64,000 nt of DNA from a bacterium (GTDB lineage Bacteria > Patescibacteria > Paceibacteria > UBA9973 > UBA6065): contig JAUXUT010000149.1 of NCBI GenBank assembly GCA_030680695.1, positions 124,001-188,000 on the forward strand, read 5' to 3'. Under the pieces are notes generated by a model. That model saw only the letters and a program-made list of their open reading frames with translations, was not told the origin of the DNA and searched no databases. The translations under genes and the position numbers were made by a program. Shown here piece after piece: positions 8,323 through 16,467 of the stretch (its first letter is position 1; every line of letters starts with the position of its first letter).

Positions 8323-8371
8323 GTGCGCGGCGGCGCCTCGCGCCGCTTCGCGGCGCACCGGCGCCGCGCAC
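8323..8371 (+). promoter_or_regulatory. GC-rich nested hairpin upstream of the ABC-F gene
   Basis: Outer arms 8323-8337 and 8360-8371 pair over 12 bases with a 3-base bulge. An inner 7-bp hairpin (8340-8346 with 8350-8356, TTC loop) lies between them. It ends about 40 bases before the ABC-F start and has no T run. Confidence 0.5.
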
Positions 8372-8412
8372 CCACTGTCAATAATTCCCAAAATACGTTA
8401 GTATGGCCGTCT

Positions 8413-9945
8413 ATGGCCAACGGCAAGCAGGGCGACGTCGTCCTTAGGTTCGACGAGGTGTCCTTCAATTTTGGGCACAACCATCCGATTCTCACAGAAG
8501 CGGACTTTTCCGTGCGCCGCGGATCGAAGGTAACCCTGATGGGCCAGAACGGCGCGGGCAAGTCTACGATATTCAAGCTCATCACAGGCGAGCATAAGGC
8601 CGAGGCGGGCTCTGTCATCGTCACTCCGGGCAACTCTATCGCCATATCGCGCCAGGTTATACCGCGATCGGAAATGGAACTGACCGTACGGGACTTTTTT
8701 CTCAAGGCCCTTACAGGTAAAACAGGCCAGGATGCCATAGACGAGTTCAAGATATACGACATAGACCCCCGTATGGACAGGGTCCTCGATGCTGTGGATT
8801 TCCCAGGACGTTCGCAGGCTCAGGGCACGGGCAAGGCCCAGGTCGCGGGCATTTCCGAACGCATCGTGAAATCCTTTTCCGGCGGCCAGCAGGCGCGGCT
8901 TTTGCTCGCGTCGGCCCTTATACAAGATCCGGGAATACTGCTTTTGGACGAGCCAACCAACAACTTGGATCATTCGGGAATTGATCACCTGAAAACTTTC
9001 CTTAAGGCGTATCCGAAAACCGTTCTCGTCATTTCCCACGATGCTGAATTCCTCAATTCATTCACCGACGGCGTTTTGTATCTCGACATTCATACCAAAA
9101 AGGTGGAACAGTACATGGGCGACTATTACGACGTGTTGAAAGACATCACGGCCCGCGTGGAAAGGGAAAATCGCGCCAACGCATTGCTTGCCAAAGAAAT
9201 TCAGGCCAAGAAAGACCAGGCAAACATGTTCGCGAACAAAGGAGGCCAGATGCGTATCGTGGCAAAACGCATGCGCGAGAAGGCCGAAGCCCTGGAAGAA
9301 GAAATCGTCGAGGTGCGCCAGGAAGACAAGACCATCAGGAAATTCGTCATCCCATCCCAGCCTGAATTCACGGGGGAAATCATGAACATATCGTCATACC
9401 TCGTCATTAAAAACCACAAGCCGACGCGCCGCACGTGCTCGATTGTCCTCAAACGGAAACAACACCTTCTGTTAAAGGGCCCGAACGGCATAGGGAAGTC
9501 GACGCTCCTCGAATCATTGGCTCGCGGCACGGCAGAAGGAGCGACCATCGCCGACGGCGTGCGCGTCGGATATTATCGCCAGGATTTCTCGACCCTCAAT
9601 TTCGAACACACGGTCCATGATGCGTTGTTCGCGGCGTCTGCCACCCATATCGAACAGGACATACGGTCTGTAGCGGCAGGATTTTTAATCCGCGGCGACA
9701 TGATGGACACCAAAGTAGGGGCATTGTCGGAAGGGCAGAAGGGGTTGGTGGCCTTTGCCTGCCTCGTCTTGCAGAAGCCGGGACTTTTGATACTCGACGA
9801 GCCGACCAACCATATAAATTTCCGCCATATTCCAGTCATAGCCCAAGCCCTGCATGATTATGAAGGGGCCATGATATTGGTGTCGCACGTCCCAGAATTC
9901 GTGGAGAAGATTAGGATTGATGAGACTCTCGATCTCGGAAAATAG
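8413..9945 (+). CDS. ABC-F family ATPase (ribosome-associated type)
   Basis: 510 residues with two ABC ATPase domains and no membrane spans. Domain 1 has Walker A GQNGAGKST, signature FSGGQ and Walker B LLLDEPTNNLDHS. A charged helical linker (about 260-310) follows. Domain 2 has GPNGIGKST and LLILDEPTNH, but its signature is LSEGQ rather than LSGGQ. ABC-F proteins act on the ribosome, for example in translation restart or antibiotic protection. An in-frame ATG exists at 8305, but it would put the GC-rich hairpin inside the gene; the ATG at 8413 gives a normal N-terminus. Which ABC-F subgroup this is cannot be decided here. Confidence 0.88.
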   Translation: MANGKQGDVVLRFDEVSFNFGHNHPILTEADFSVRRGSKVTLMGQNGAGKSTIFKLITGEHKAEAGSVIVTPGNSIAISRQVIPRSEMELTVRDFFLKALTGKTGQDAIDEFKIYDIDPRMDRVLDAVDFPGRSQAQGTGKAQVAGISERIVKSFSGGQQARLLLASALIQDPGILLLDEPTNNLDHSGIDHLKTFLKAYPKTVLVISHDAEFLNSFTDGVLYLDIHTKKVEQYMGDYYDVLKDITARVERENRANALLAKEIQAKKDQANMFANKGGQMRIVAKRMREKAEALEEEIVEVRQEDKTIRKFVIPSQPEFTGEIMNISSYLVIKNHKPTRRTCSIVLKRKQHLLLKGPNGIGKSTLLESLARGTAEGATIADGVRVGYYRQDFSTLNFEHTVHDALFAASATHIEQDIRSVAAGFLIRGDMMDTKVGALSEGQKGLVAFACLVLQKPGLLILDEPTNHINFRHIPVIAQALHDYEGAMILVSHVPEFVEKIRIDETLDLGK

Positions 9946-9952
9946 CTTTTGA

Positions 9953-10321
9953 ACTAGCCTTGAATTTCTCCTATATTGCCAGGATAGTTCCTGCGTTCAG
10001 AGTGGCTATACCTGTGAGCTTGAGAGCATTAATAATTGCAGGCCGATTTATTTTACAGCAAAGAATAACGGAGAAAATTACTTGGAGCTCCATCATTTAA
10101 TCCCCAAGGAATTTCGGAATGATTTCAGCTATTCCATAGAAGTATTGGCAAATTATGTAACTTTATGTCCTAGATGCCATAGGCAGATACATCTGAGTGT
10201 TGATCGGGAAAGAAAGCATCTTATTAACGCCCTTCTGGAAGAACGAAAGAACCGATTAAACCTGGTTGGTTTACCAGTGGATTTGAGGCAAATGTATGAG
10301 TATTACAAAATAGATTCTTAA
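9953..10321 (+). pseudogene. HNH endonuclease C-terminal remnant (or short HNH gene with non-ATG start)
   Basis: The frame is open from 9953 (after a stop at 9950) to 10321. It encodes an HNH nuclease core: a Cys-containing lead (YTCELESINNC), then YLELHHLIPKEF, then LCPRCHRQIH. These fit the metal and catalytic positions of McrA-type HNH domains. There is no ATG before the core; a TTG at 10082 is the only nearby start and would leave out the first cysteines. The stretch is visibly richer in A/T than its neighbours. It looks like the end of a transferred nuclease gene that lost its 5' part. Confidence 0.55.
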
Positions 10322-10331
10322 TCACTAGTTG

Positions 10332-10601
10332 ATGACCCCCAAAGACCCCATCCAGCGCATCGAGAAAATCATCAAAGACACCCACGACAAGGCGGGCGTC
10401 TATACTGAACCGGTCCTCAAGCGATATCCATTGCTTTTCGCTTTCCTCGTCATCTTTTCTGTCGCCGCTATCCTCCATGGCTTCGAGCTTTGGTCGAATC
10501 AGATACAACTGTTCACGGAACACCCGATCACCCTCATAGGCATCGGTGTAATCCTGCTCGTCCTCACGGGACAGCTTTATAAGTCTCTTGATAGAATGTA
10601 G
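10332..10601 (+). CDS. small two-span membrane protein, unknown function
   Basis: 89 residues. A charged N-terminal part (about 1-30) is followed by two hydrophobic spans (about 34-52 and 64-82) and a short basic tail. It lies directly before the TspO gene (two bases between), so the two are probably co-expressed. The ATG at 10332 is used instead of the TTG just before it. No family recognised. Confidence 0.65.
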   Translation: MTPKDPIQRIEKIIKDTHDKAGVYTEPVLKRYPLLFAFLVIFSVAAILHGFELWSNQIQLFTEHPITLIGIGVILLVLTGQLYKSLDRM

Positions 10602-10603
10602 GC

Positions 10604-10999
10604 ATGGAAAACTACACCCTCTACGCAGATTTCATCAAACCCTCATGGGCCCCTCCGGCAGAACTGTTTGGCCCGGTGTGGACTGTTTTGTACATCATCA
10701 TCGCCATTTCGTTTGGATATGCGGCGTACCTCGCCATCAAAAAGCGCATATCGTTCACGACCTTTCTGCCTTTTCTTTTGAATCTCGCATTCAACGTCAT
10801 ATTCACCCCGATACAGTTCGGCTTGCAGTCCAACATCCTCGCTTCGATAGACATCGTATTGGTGCTCGGCACCTTGATCTGGGCCATGGCTGCCATCTGG
10901 AAGCATGCACGATGGGTCGCGCTCGCCAACATCCCATACCTTGCATGGGTGTCGTTTGCTACGGTATTGCAGTTTACGATCACGTACCTTAAGTGGTAA
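10604..10999 (+). CDS. tspO: TspO/MBR family membrane protein
   Basis: 131 residues with five membrane spans. The family signature is clear at the N-terminus: KPSWAPPAELFGPVWTVLY (about 12-30). A late WVSFATVLQF block corresponds to the last helix. Known members bind porphyrins and other ligands and respond to stress. It is slightly short for the family (usual length about 150-160). Confidence 0.85.
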   Translation: MENYTLYADFIKPSWAPPAELFGPVWTVLYIIIAISFGYAAYLAIKKRISFTTFLPFLLNLAFNVIFTPIQFGLQSNILASIDIVLVLGTLIWAMAAIWKHARWVALANIPYLAWVSFATVLQFTITYLKW

Positions 11000-11085
11000 C
11001 GACCACAGAAAATGCGAAGGGTGAAAAGGGCGCTTCGTAAGAAATATTCCCGAATTCCGTCCATAACCTCGTATCAAATATACAT

Positions 11086-11712
11086 ATGAAACCCACAACC
11101 CTTGCTTTCGCTATCGGGGCTGTCGCGCTTGTCCTCGTCATTATTGGCGTGGCTGGCTTTATGTCCGTTCGGCCCGATACTGACGTGCCAGACCAGGCAA
11201 GCGCAGACCCCGGACGCTATGAAAACGCGACGTATGGATATTCTTTTGCTTATCCTGAAGGCCACGAGGCGAGGGCGTATACACCGGATTATGTGGCGGT
11301 CGGCCGAACAACTGGCGGCAGTTTCGATAGTTCGGCCGACGTCACAATCGTGCGCGGCGATATCATCGAAAGCATGCTCGCTATGTGCGCCGCCGACGGT
11401 CCAAACGAAAGCATGTCGTGTACGAGCATCCGCAGACAAGATCCTGTCGAGACCAGCACAGGATTTTCTGGCGTGCGGTATTTTTTAAACGAGGCCGTGA
11501 CCGACACCAGCACGGGAATCACGTCCGTGCGCGAAAAGGGGCCTTTCTTCGCTTTCGACATCTCGCCTAACGTGCCTGAATCTGCTCGCGGATATCTCGT
11601 CATCCATGCGCCGATCGCTTCAGGGGCGTCGGGAACGTCGCAACTGGACCAGAACCTCATCTCGGGCATAGTAGACAGCTTGCGTGTAAGCAGGGTAGAG
11701 AATGGTTTATAA
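11086..11712 (+). CDS. membrane-anchored extracytoplasmic protein, PsbP-like, unknown function
   Basis: 208 residues. One N-terminal span (about 8-27) anchors an outside domain. The phrase YENATYGYSFAYPEG (about 45-59) is typical of PsbP-like or lipoprotein-type domains common in Patescibacteria. The remaining residues predict mixed beta strands. The protein at 17924 has the same plan. It ends inside the upstream part of the PspC gene. Confidence 0.6.
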   Translation: MKPTTLAFAIGAVALVLVIIGVAGFMSVRPDTDVPDQASADPGRYENATYGYSFAYPEGHEARAYTPDYVAVGRTTGGSFDSSADVTIVRGDIIESMLAMCAADGPNESMSCTSIRRQDPVETSTGFSGVRYFLNEAVTDTSTGITSVREKGPFFAFDISPNVPESARGYLVIHAPIASGASGTSQLDQNLISGIVDSLRVSRVENGL

Positions 11713-11719
11713 TACAAAA

Positions 11720-11935
11720 ATGGAACCGCGTAAAAAACTGTACAGATCGAGAACCGACCGCGTATTCGCGGGTATTTGTGGCGGCTTGGCCCAGTATTTC
11801 AATGTCGATACAGGACTTTTGCGCCTTATATGGGTGGTGGTCGTGATATTTTCTGGGCTTTTTCCTGGGGTCGTCGTGTACCTGTTTGCAATTGCGTTGA
11901 TACCCGAAGAACCTTTCGTCGAGCCTAAGGCATAG
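11720..11935 (+). CDS. PspC domain protein
   Basis: 71 residues from the ATG at 11720. The PspC signature is plain: KLYRSRTDRVFAGICGGLAQYF followed by a membrane span (about 36-58). PspC proteins work in envelope-stress responses. An upstream in-frame ATG at 11702 would overlap the previous gene and gives a less typical start. The next gene begins two bases after the stop. Confidence 0.85.
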   Translation: MEPRKKLYRSRTDRVFAGICGGLAQYFNVDTGLLRLIWVVVVIFSGLFPGVVVYLFAIALIPEEPFVEPKA

Positions 11936-11936
11936 C

Positions 11937-12200
11937 ATGTATCACGTTTATATCTTGCGTTGTGCCGACGGATCGCTCTATACGGGCATAACCACGGAAC
12001 TTGAACGCCGTGTCAAGGAGCATAATGCAAATGATTCGCATTTAGGCTCGAAGTACGTATACGCCCGCAGGCCGGCGGTTCTTGTCTGGAGCCGCACCTT
12101 TGCCGACCGTTCCTTTGCATCGGTCGAGGAGGCCAGAATCAAGCGTTTGGACCGGAAAGGCAAGCTTGCCATCATCGAAACTGGAAGTGTGGTAATGTAG
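11937..12200 (+). CDS. GIY-YIG nuclease family protein (YhbQ-like)
   Basis: 87 residues, the normal size for single-domain GIY-YIG proteins. The motif appears as YHVYILRC followed by LYTGITTELERRVKEHN, with the catalytic Arg24/25 region and a basic EEARIKRLDRKGK helix near the end. Known members nick DNA or act in repair. It is tightly packed between the PspC and S4 genes. Confidence 0.85.
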   Translation: MYHVYILRCADGSLYTGITTELERRVKEHNANDSHLGSKYVYARRPAVLVWSRTFADRSFASVEEARIKRLDRKGKLAIIETGSVVM

Positions 12201-12204
12201 GGCG

Positions 12205-12456
12205 ATGAAAGATATGAAAGACACGAGAAATACGAACGATTCTGAAGGCGCAGACGAGCCCAAATACCCAATGCGCATCAATAAATACCTCGCCATGCAA
12301 GGCCGAGGCTCGCGCCGTGAAATGGATGTGTTGGTAGGCGAGGGCAAGGTCATGGTTAACGGTACGCCGGCCGTCCTGGGCCAGAAAGTAGACGAGGGTG
12401 ACAAGATAGAAATCAGGTTCCGTGGACCCAAGGGCCCGCGTCCAGCGCACGGCTAG
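12205..12456 (+). CDS. S4 RNA-binding domain protein
   Basis: 83 residues. After a polar lead, an S4 domain runs from about residue 22 (MRINKYLAMQGRGSRREMD) through GKVMVNGTPAVLGQKV to the end. It resembles the N-terminal S4 domain of RluB-type pseudouridine synthases but the catalytic domain is missing. It may be a stand-alone ribosome- or RNA-binding protein. Confidence 0.8.
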   Translation: MKDMKDTRNTNDSEGADEPKYPMRINKYLAMQGRGSRREMDVLVGEGKVMVNGTPAVLGQKVDEGDKIEIRFRGPKGPRPAHG

Positions 12457-12512
12457 TTTTTGCCCACAATTTTGCCGTAATCCCACCTGACACCCCTCGT
12501 CATTGGTGGCGT

Positions 12513-13040
12513 ATGAGGCAGACTTTACCCACGATTTCCTTGGCGATCGCCATTTTGGCGCTCGCTCCGATAAGCGCGCAAGCTGCGCGTGAGGAGGCGC
12601 GATTACAGATATATCGCCCCGTGGTTTCCGTTGTTATGGACAACGTTACGCGTACCGCCACCACGACCATCGTTGTGGCGAACGTAGGTAAAGGAACAGC
12701 CGAGTCGGTCATACTACGCGATATCATGCGCGCACCGGAAGATTACATTATTGGTGTTGAGGACTGGGATCTTGGTGCCATCGGTCCGGGCGAGATCGTG
12801 CAGCTTTCCTATGGCATCACCTTTGCAGATGATGCCAAAGATGGGATATACCGATTTCTCGCAACGGTCGAGGGCCGCAACATTGCCACAATTGCCATGA
12901 ATTCAAATGGCTTTGTGACGGTAGGTACAGAAGAAGTAGTAAAGGCGCGTGTATCGACGGCATCAACACGAGCGGCACCCGAGAGGGGCCGTTTCATGTT
13001 CGGATTATTAGCTAAGAAAGCGTTGGCGTTTCTAGAGTAG
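12513..13040 (+). CDS. secreted beta-sandwich (DUF11/CARDB-like) protein
   Basis: 175 residues with a clear signal peptide ending in ISAQAAR (about 18-26). The middle (about 30-140) reads like an Ig-type conserved repeat: TATTTIVVANVGKGTAESV, then LGAIGPGEIVQLSYGITF and DGIYRFLATVEG. The C-terminal end is basic, with a weakly hydrophobic helix. Likely exported and surface-attached; no enzyme motif seen. Confidence 0.65.
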   Translation: MRQTLPTISLAIAILALAPISAQAAREEARLQIYRPVVSVVMDNVTRTATTTIVVANVGKGTAESVILRDIMRAPEDYIIGVEDWDLGAIGPGEIVQLSYGITFADDAKDGIYRFLATVEGRNIATIAMNSNGFVTVGTEEVVKARVSTASTRAAPERGRFMFGLLAKKALAFLE

Positions 13041-13086
13041 GAAATATTTACCCCTGACTTATCCCCAGGTGGACTCGTCGCCCCTC

Positions 13087-13115
13087 TTGTAAGTGAACTA
13101 TAGTTCACCTATACT
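13087..13115 (+). promoter_or_regulatory. promoter of the lexA operon with built-in LexA (SOS) box
   Basis: The -35 TTGTAA (13087-13092) and -10 TATACT (13110-13115) are 17 bases apart. The perfect palindrome GTGAACTATAGTTCAC (13093-13108) fills the spacer. Its core GAAC-N4-GTTC is the Gram-positive-type LexA site. LexA binding there would block RNA polymerase. Confidence 0.85.
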
Positions 13116-13143
13116 ACATACATACGAATAAACGAAACCATGT

Positions 13144-13350
13144 ATGAGCAAGAACCAAATGATAGGGGCGATAGAGCGTGAGATAAAGGCGTTGAATTGG
13201 CGAATAGACCTGAAAATTGTACAGGGTCTATCGTATGCAGCCGAGTCGAGGAGGCACAAGAGGCTGGTATCCCAGCTGCGTATGCTCGCCCCTCGTCGCT
13301 TTGGCATCTTCAGCAGGATGACACAGGCCATGGCCATGTTCACGCTATAA
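13144..13350 (+). CDS. small basic protein, first gene of the lexA operon
   Basis: 68 residues, rich in Arg and Lys, mostly helical (IGAIEREIKALNWRIDLKIVQGL). I recognise no family. It follows the SOS-box promoter by about 30 bases and ends eight bases before lexA, so it should be induced by DNA damage. It may be a small SOS effector or inhibitor; that is only inference. Confidence 0.55.
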   Translation: MSKNQMIGAIEREIKALNWRIDLKIVQGLSYAAESRRHKRLVSQLRMLAPRRFGIFSRMTQAMAMFTL

Positions 13351-13358
13351 TCTAAGGG

Positions 13359-13934
13359 ATGATCGATCAACACAAGAAAAAAATCCAGGATTTCTTCACG
13401 AAGCATAGGCGCATGCCTGGCTACAAGGAGCTCATGGCCATAACGGGCTTCAAGTCGAAAAACGCGGTGTACAAGCTTATCAACAAGCTGGTTGATGTTG
13501 GTGTTCTCAGAAAAGATTCAGAAGGACGCATAAGTTTTGCCCAGCCGATTGGCGAGATACCGGTTCTCGGTCTCGTCGAGGCCGGCATACCGATGACAGC
13601 AGAAGAATCAGTGCTCGACACCCTCGACATCAACGCATATCTCGTCGAGGACCGAACGGAATCATACCTTCTCGAGGTGAAGGGAGATTCCATGATAGAT
13701 GAAGGAATCAAAGAAGGTGACCTCGTGGTTGCGGAGAAGGTTGGTCCACGCCTTACGCCCAAGGTGGACGACATCGTCATCGCCGAAATTGACGGTGGCT
13801 GGACGATGAAATATCTCAAGAAAAAAGGTTCACAGACATATCTAATGCCTGCGAACGCTGCATACAAACCTATTTATCCCGAGTATGACCTCAAAATTGC
13901 AGCAGTGGTGAAAGGGGTCATTAGAAAGTATTAA
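13359..13934 (+). CDS. lexA: LexA repressor/autoprotease
   Basis: 191 residues. An N-terminal winged-helix domain (about 1-60) is followed by the S24 peptidase domain. The self-cleavage site is Ala75-Gly76 in VEAGIP. The catalytic pair is Ser111 (GDSMID) and Lys151 (WTMKYL). In known bacteria RecA filaments trigger self-cleavage, which turns on the SOS regulon. The GAAC-N4-GTTC box in its own promoter shows autoregulation. Confidence 0.95.
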   Translation: MIDQHKKKIQDFFTKHRRMPGYKELMAITGFKSKNAVYKLINKLVDVGVLRKDSEGRISFAQPIGEIPVLGLVEAGIPMTAEESVLDTLDINAYLVEDRTESYLLEVKGDSMIDEGIKEGDLVVAEKVGPRLTPKVDDIVIAEIDGGWTMKYLKKKGSQTYLMPANAAYKPIYPEYDLKIAAVVKGVIRKY

Positions 13935-13950
13935 AGGTATAATCGGTTTT

Positions 13951-14469
13951 ATGCCGAAGCCTCATCAGAAGACCGTCGTTGTAAACGACATCATGCAGTC
14001 TGGCTATTCGTACGATCTTGTCGCGCCGATAGGGCGCGACTTTGACCCCGAGTTCAGGCCAGATCTTACCCCGAAAGAATGTCTCGCCCTTGGTGTATTT
14101 GGCGGCAAATACATGACTGATTGCACCGCAGAGTTTCCGTCGGATTGGTTCACGGATGCAAAACTCTGCCACGAACGGCACGATGCGAGCCTTAACTTTT
14201 TCAAAGTGAACGCATCTCAGCCTTTGTCGGTGTGGCGCAAGAAAGGTTGGATATATGCAGACGATCCGCGTGGTTGGTTCCAGTGGTATTGCAGATACTA
14301 TATGGGCCGTCGCATCGCGGGCGAAGATGCGCTCCAGATCAAGCGTTGGAAAGCCATGCGCCGTCACGTGGCGCAGGTCGTTCAGAAGTGCAGGAAAGGG
14401 GATTTCTCGTGCAATACACAACAAAGGCAGGCTTTGCTGCATTGGGCATATGATTCGCGTCGCATGTAA
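13951..14469 (+). CDS. conserved hypothetical protein in the lexA operon
   Basis: 172 residues, rich in Trp, Tyr and Arg (WIYADDPRGWFQWYCRYYMGRR near 107). It has no signal peptide or membrane span. It resembles a known uncharacterised family that I cannot name with certainty. It starts 16 bases after lexA and ends 39 bases before the PIF1-like helicase, so it may belong to the SOS block. Confidence 0.65.
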   Translation: MPKPHQKTVVVNDIMQSGYSYDLVAPIGRDFDPEFRPDLTPKECLALGVFGGKYMTDCTAEFPSDWFTDAKLCHERHDASLNFFKVNASQPLSVWRKKGWIYADDPRGWFQWYCRYYMGRRIAGEDALQIKRWKAMRRHVAQVVQKCRKGDFSCNTQQRQALLHWAYDSRRM

Positions 14470-14508
14470 GGTTCGCACGGCGCCCGATACCCTGTAGAAT
14501 AGGAATCT

Positions 14509-16221
14509 ATGACCCAGAAGGAAGCACTCGACATCCTCAAAACCGGCCGCAGCGTTTTCCTCACTGGCGCTGCAGGTTCCGGCAAGACGCATGTTCTGCG
14601 CGAATACATCGCACACCTCCAAAAAGAATTCATCCCGGCCGGCATCACTGCATCGACGGGCATCGCCGCCACCCACATGGGCGGACAGACTATCCATGCG
14701 TGGTCCGGCATCGGCATCCACAGCAATCTTCACGAAGACCAAATCGAGGCCATCGTCGAGAAATCTTACCTTAAATCCCGTCTTTCCAAGGCTCAGGTTC
14801 TGATCGTTGACGAGGTGTCTATGCTCCACCATTTCCGTCTCGATCTCGTTGATGCTGTATTGCGTCGGGCCAAGCGTGGCCAGACAGATTCGGCAGGAAA
14901 CGACATGTCTGAACTGCCGTTTGGCGGTGTGCAGGTGATATTCTGCGGTGACTTTTTCCAATTGCCGCCCGTCATGCGCCCAGGCGAGGAACAGGCCCGT
15001 TTTGCGTATCACTCCGAGGCATGGAAAATGCTTTCGCCCGCCGTGTGTTATCTCCACGAATCCCATCGCCAGGAAGATGATCGTTTCTTGCGTGTTCTTT
15101 CAGCCATCCGTGCAGGCGAGGCCGCATCAGACGACGCCGAAGCCATAGGTGAAATCTTGACCGAACGCATGCACGCGCCAGTCAAAGGCGGCATGGTTGT
15201 GACCAAACTTTACACCCACAACAAGGATGTTGATGCCGAGAATGAGAAAGAGCTCGCCAAACTTCCCGGCGAGGCCGCCGAATATTATATGGACGAAAGC
15301 GGGCGCGAGGCCGTGGCCGCGCTTCTTAAAAAGGGCTGCCTCGCGCCCGAGGTCCTGCGCCTTAAACGTGGCGCCAAGGTTATGTTTGTGAAGAACAGTT
15401 TCGACAAGGGATATGCCAACGGCACGTTGGGCGAGGTGACCCGGTGCGACGCTTCGAAAATAACGGTAAAGACTTTCGACGGCGAGCTCATAGACGTCGA
15501 ACCAGAAGCGTGGAAGGTCGAGGACAACGGCCGTGTCTTGGCCGAAATCAAGCAATATCCGATCCGCCTCGCCTGGGCAATCACCGTCCACAAGAGTCAG
15601 GGCATGTCCCTCGACGCCGCCGAGATAGACCTGTCCAAATCGTTCGAACGCGGCATGGGATATGTGGCGCTTTCACGCGTGCGCTCGCTCGAAGGGCTTT
15701 CCATTAAGGGCATGAACAACATGGCCATGCAGATTCACGAGGAGGCCCTCGACATTGATCGCGACTTTAAACGAATGTCAGACGAACACGCCTTCGCCTT
15801 GCAAGAAATGGGTGCCGCCCGGCTCGCCCAGATGCATGATGAATTCATCGCCCGTGCCGGCAAGCGTGAAGGGGGTGGTCGCAGCAAAGGCAGTCACGGC
15901 GGTGCGCCCAAAAAAGACACAGTCGAGGCGACCCGCGAACTTTTGGAGGCAGGGAAGTCGCTCGCCGAAATCGCAGCTGAGCGCGAACTCACCGTCGGAA
16001 CCGTTCTCGACCATATCGAGAAAATCCGCGCAGAGGATCCTAATTTAAATATTCACCATTTGCGCGAGGCGATTCCTGCGACACGGTTCAAGAAAATCCG
16101 CGCCGCCTTCCAAAAAGTCGGCACGGTGGACGGCGGCAAGCGTCCGCTCTCGCCTGTGATGGCTATCCTTGGCAAAGGTTATAATTTTGAGGATCTGAGG
16201 GTTGTGCGGCTGTTTTTGTAG
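14509..16221 (+). CDS. PIF1/RecD-like DNA helicase with C-terminal helix-turn-helix
   Basis: 570 residues. Walker A GAAGSGKTH is at about 20-28, STGIAATHMGGQTIHAWSGIG follows near 45, Walker B VDEVSML near 102, and a late helicase block AWAITVHKSQGMSLD near 354. This order defines superfamily 1B PIF1-like helicases. A basic Gly/Lys linker (about 447-465) leads to a helix-turn-helix region (EATRELLEAGKSLAEIAAE), similar to the RecQ-type HTH_40. It probably unwinds forks or G-quadruplexes. It lies at the end of the lexA block. Confidence 0.88.
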   Translation: MTQKEALDILKTGRSVFLTGAAGSGKTHVLREYIAHLQKEFIPAGITASTGIAATHMGGQTIHAWSGIGIHSNLHEDQIEAIVEKSYLKSRLSKAQVLIVDEVSMLHHFRLDLVDAVLRRAKRGQTDSAGNDMSELPFGGVQVIFCGDFFQLPPVMRPGEEQARFAYHSEAWKMLSPAVCYLHESHRQEDDRFLRVLSAIRAGEAASDDAEAIGEILTERMHAPVKGGMVVTKLYTHNKDVDAENEKELAKLPGEAAEYYMDESGREAVAALLKKGCLAPEVLRLKRGAKVMFVKNSFDKGYANGTLGEVTRCDASKITVKTFDGELIDVEPEAWKVEDNGRVLAEIKQYPIRLAWAITVHKSQGMSLDAAEIDLSKSFERGMGYVALSRVRSLEGLSIKGMNNMAMQIHEEALDIDRDFKRMSDEHAFALQEMGAARLAQMHDEFIARAGKREGGGRSKGSHGGAPKKDTVEATRELLEAGKSLAEIAAERELTVGTVLDHIEKIRAEDPNLNIHHLREAIPATRFKKIRAAFQKVGTVDGGKRPLSPVMAILGKGYNFEDLRVVRLFL

Positions 16222-16263
16222 GATACGGTCAGAATTTGGCTTAAAATCGTGGTTTTGTGCCTA

Positions 16264-16293
16264 TTGACAAGTAGGGGTGTTTGGGTGTATAAT
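16264..16293 (+). promoter_or_regulatory. strong promoter of a gene-less transcription unit
   Basis: Consensus TTGACA (16264-16269), 18-base spacer ending GGGTG, consensus TATAAT (16288-16293). Confidence 0.85.
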
Positions 16294-16299
16294 GTAGAG

Positions 16300-16467
16300 A
16301 TAAATGGTAAAAGCCCGCGAACATTGCAATGCGTTCGCGGGTTTGTGCGCCTCCTAACTACATGTTTTTCGCACTATCTAATATTTGATTAAAAATTAAT
16401 CAAATATTAGATAGATGTCCAAAAGATACATAGAGAGGCGGGCACCATGAGCACTGCCCGCCTTTTT
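16300..16467 (+). ncRNA. candidate small RNA with three hairpins
   Basis: A perfect promoter and an intrinsic terminator enclose about 170 bases without a normal gene. Hairpin 1 pairs 16314-16322 with 16333-16341. Hairpin 2 is a perfect 18-bp AT-rich stem (16374-16391 with 16397-16414). The last hairpin is the terminator. A 17-codon frame (16304-16357) runs through hairpin 1 and could be a leader peptide. No known RNA family recognised. Confidence 0.55.
16437..16467 (+). terminator. intrinsic terminator, possibly bidirectional
   Basis: 8-bp stem GGCGGGCA/TGCCCGCC (16437-16444 with 16455-16462) followed by five T. It also lies directly after the stop of the minus-strand oxidoreductase at 16466. 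Confidence 0.88.
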
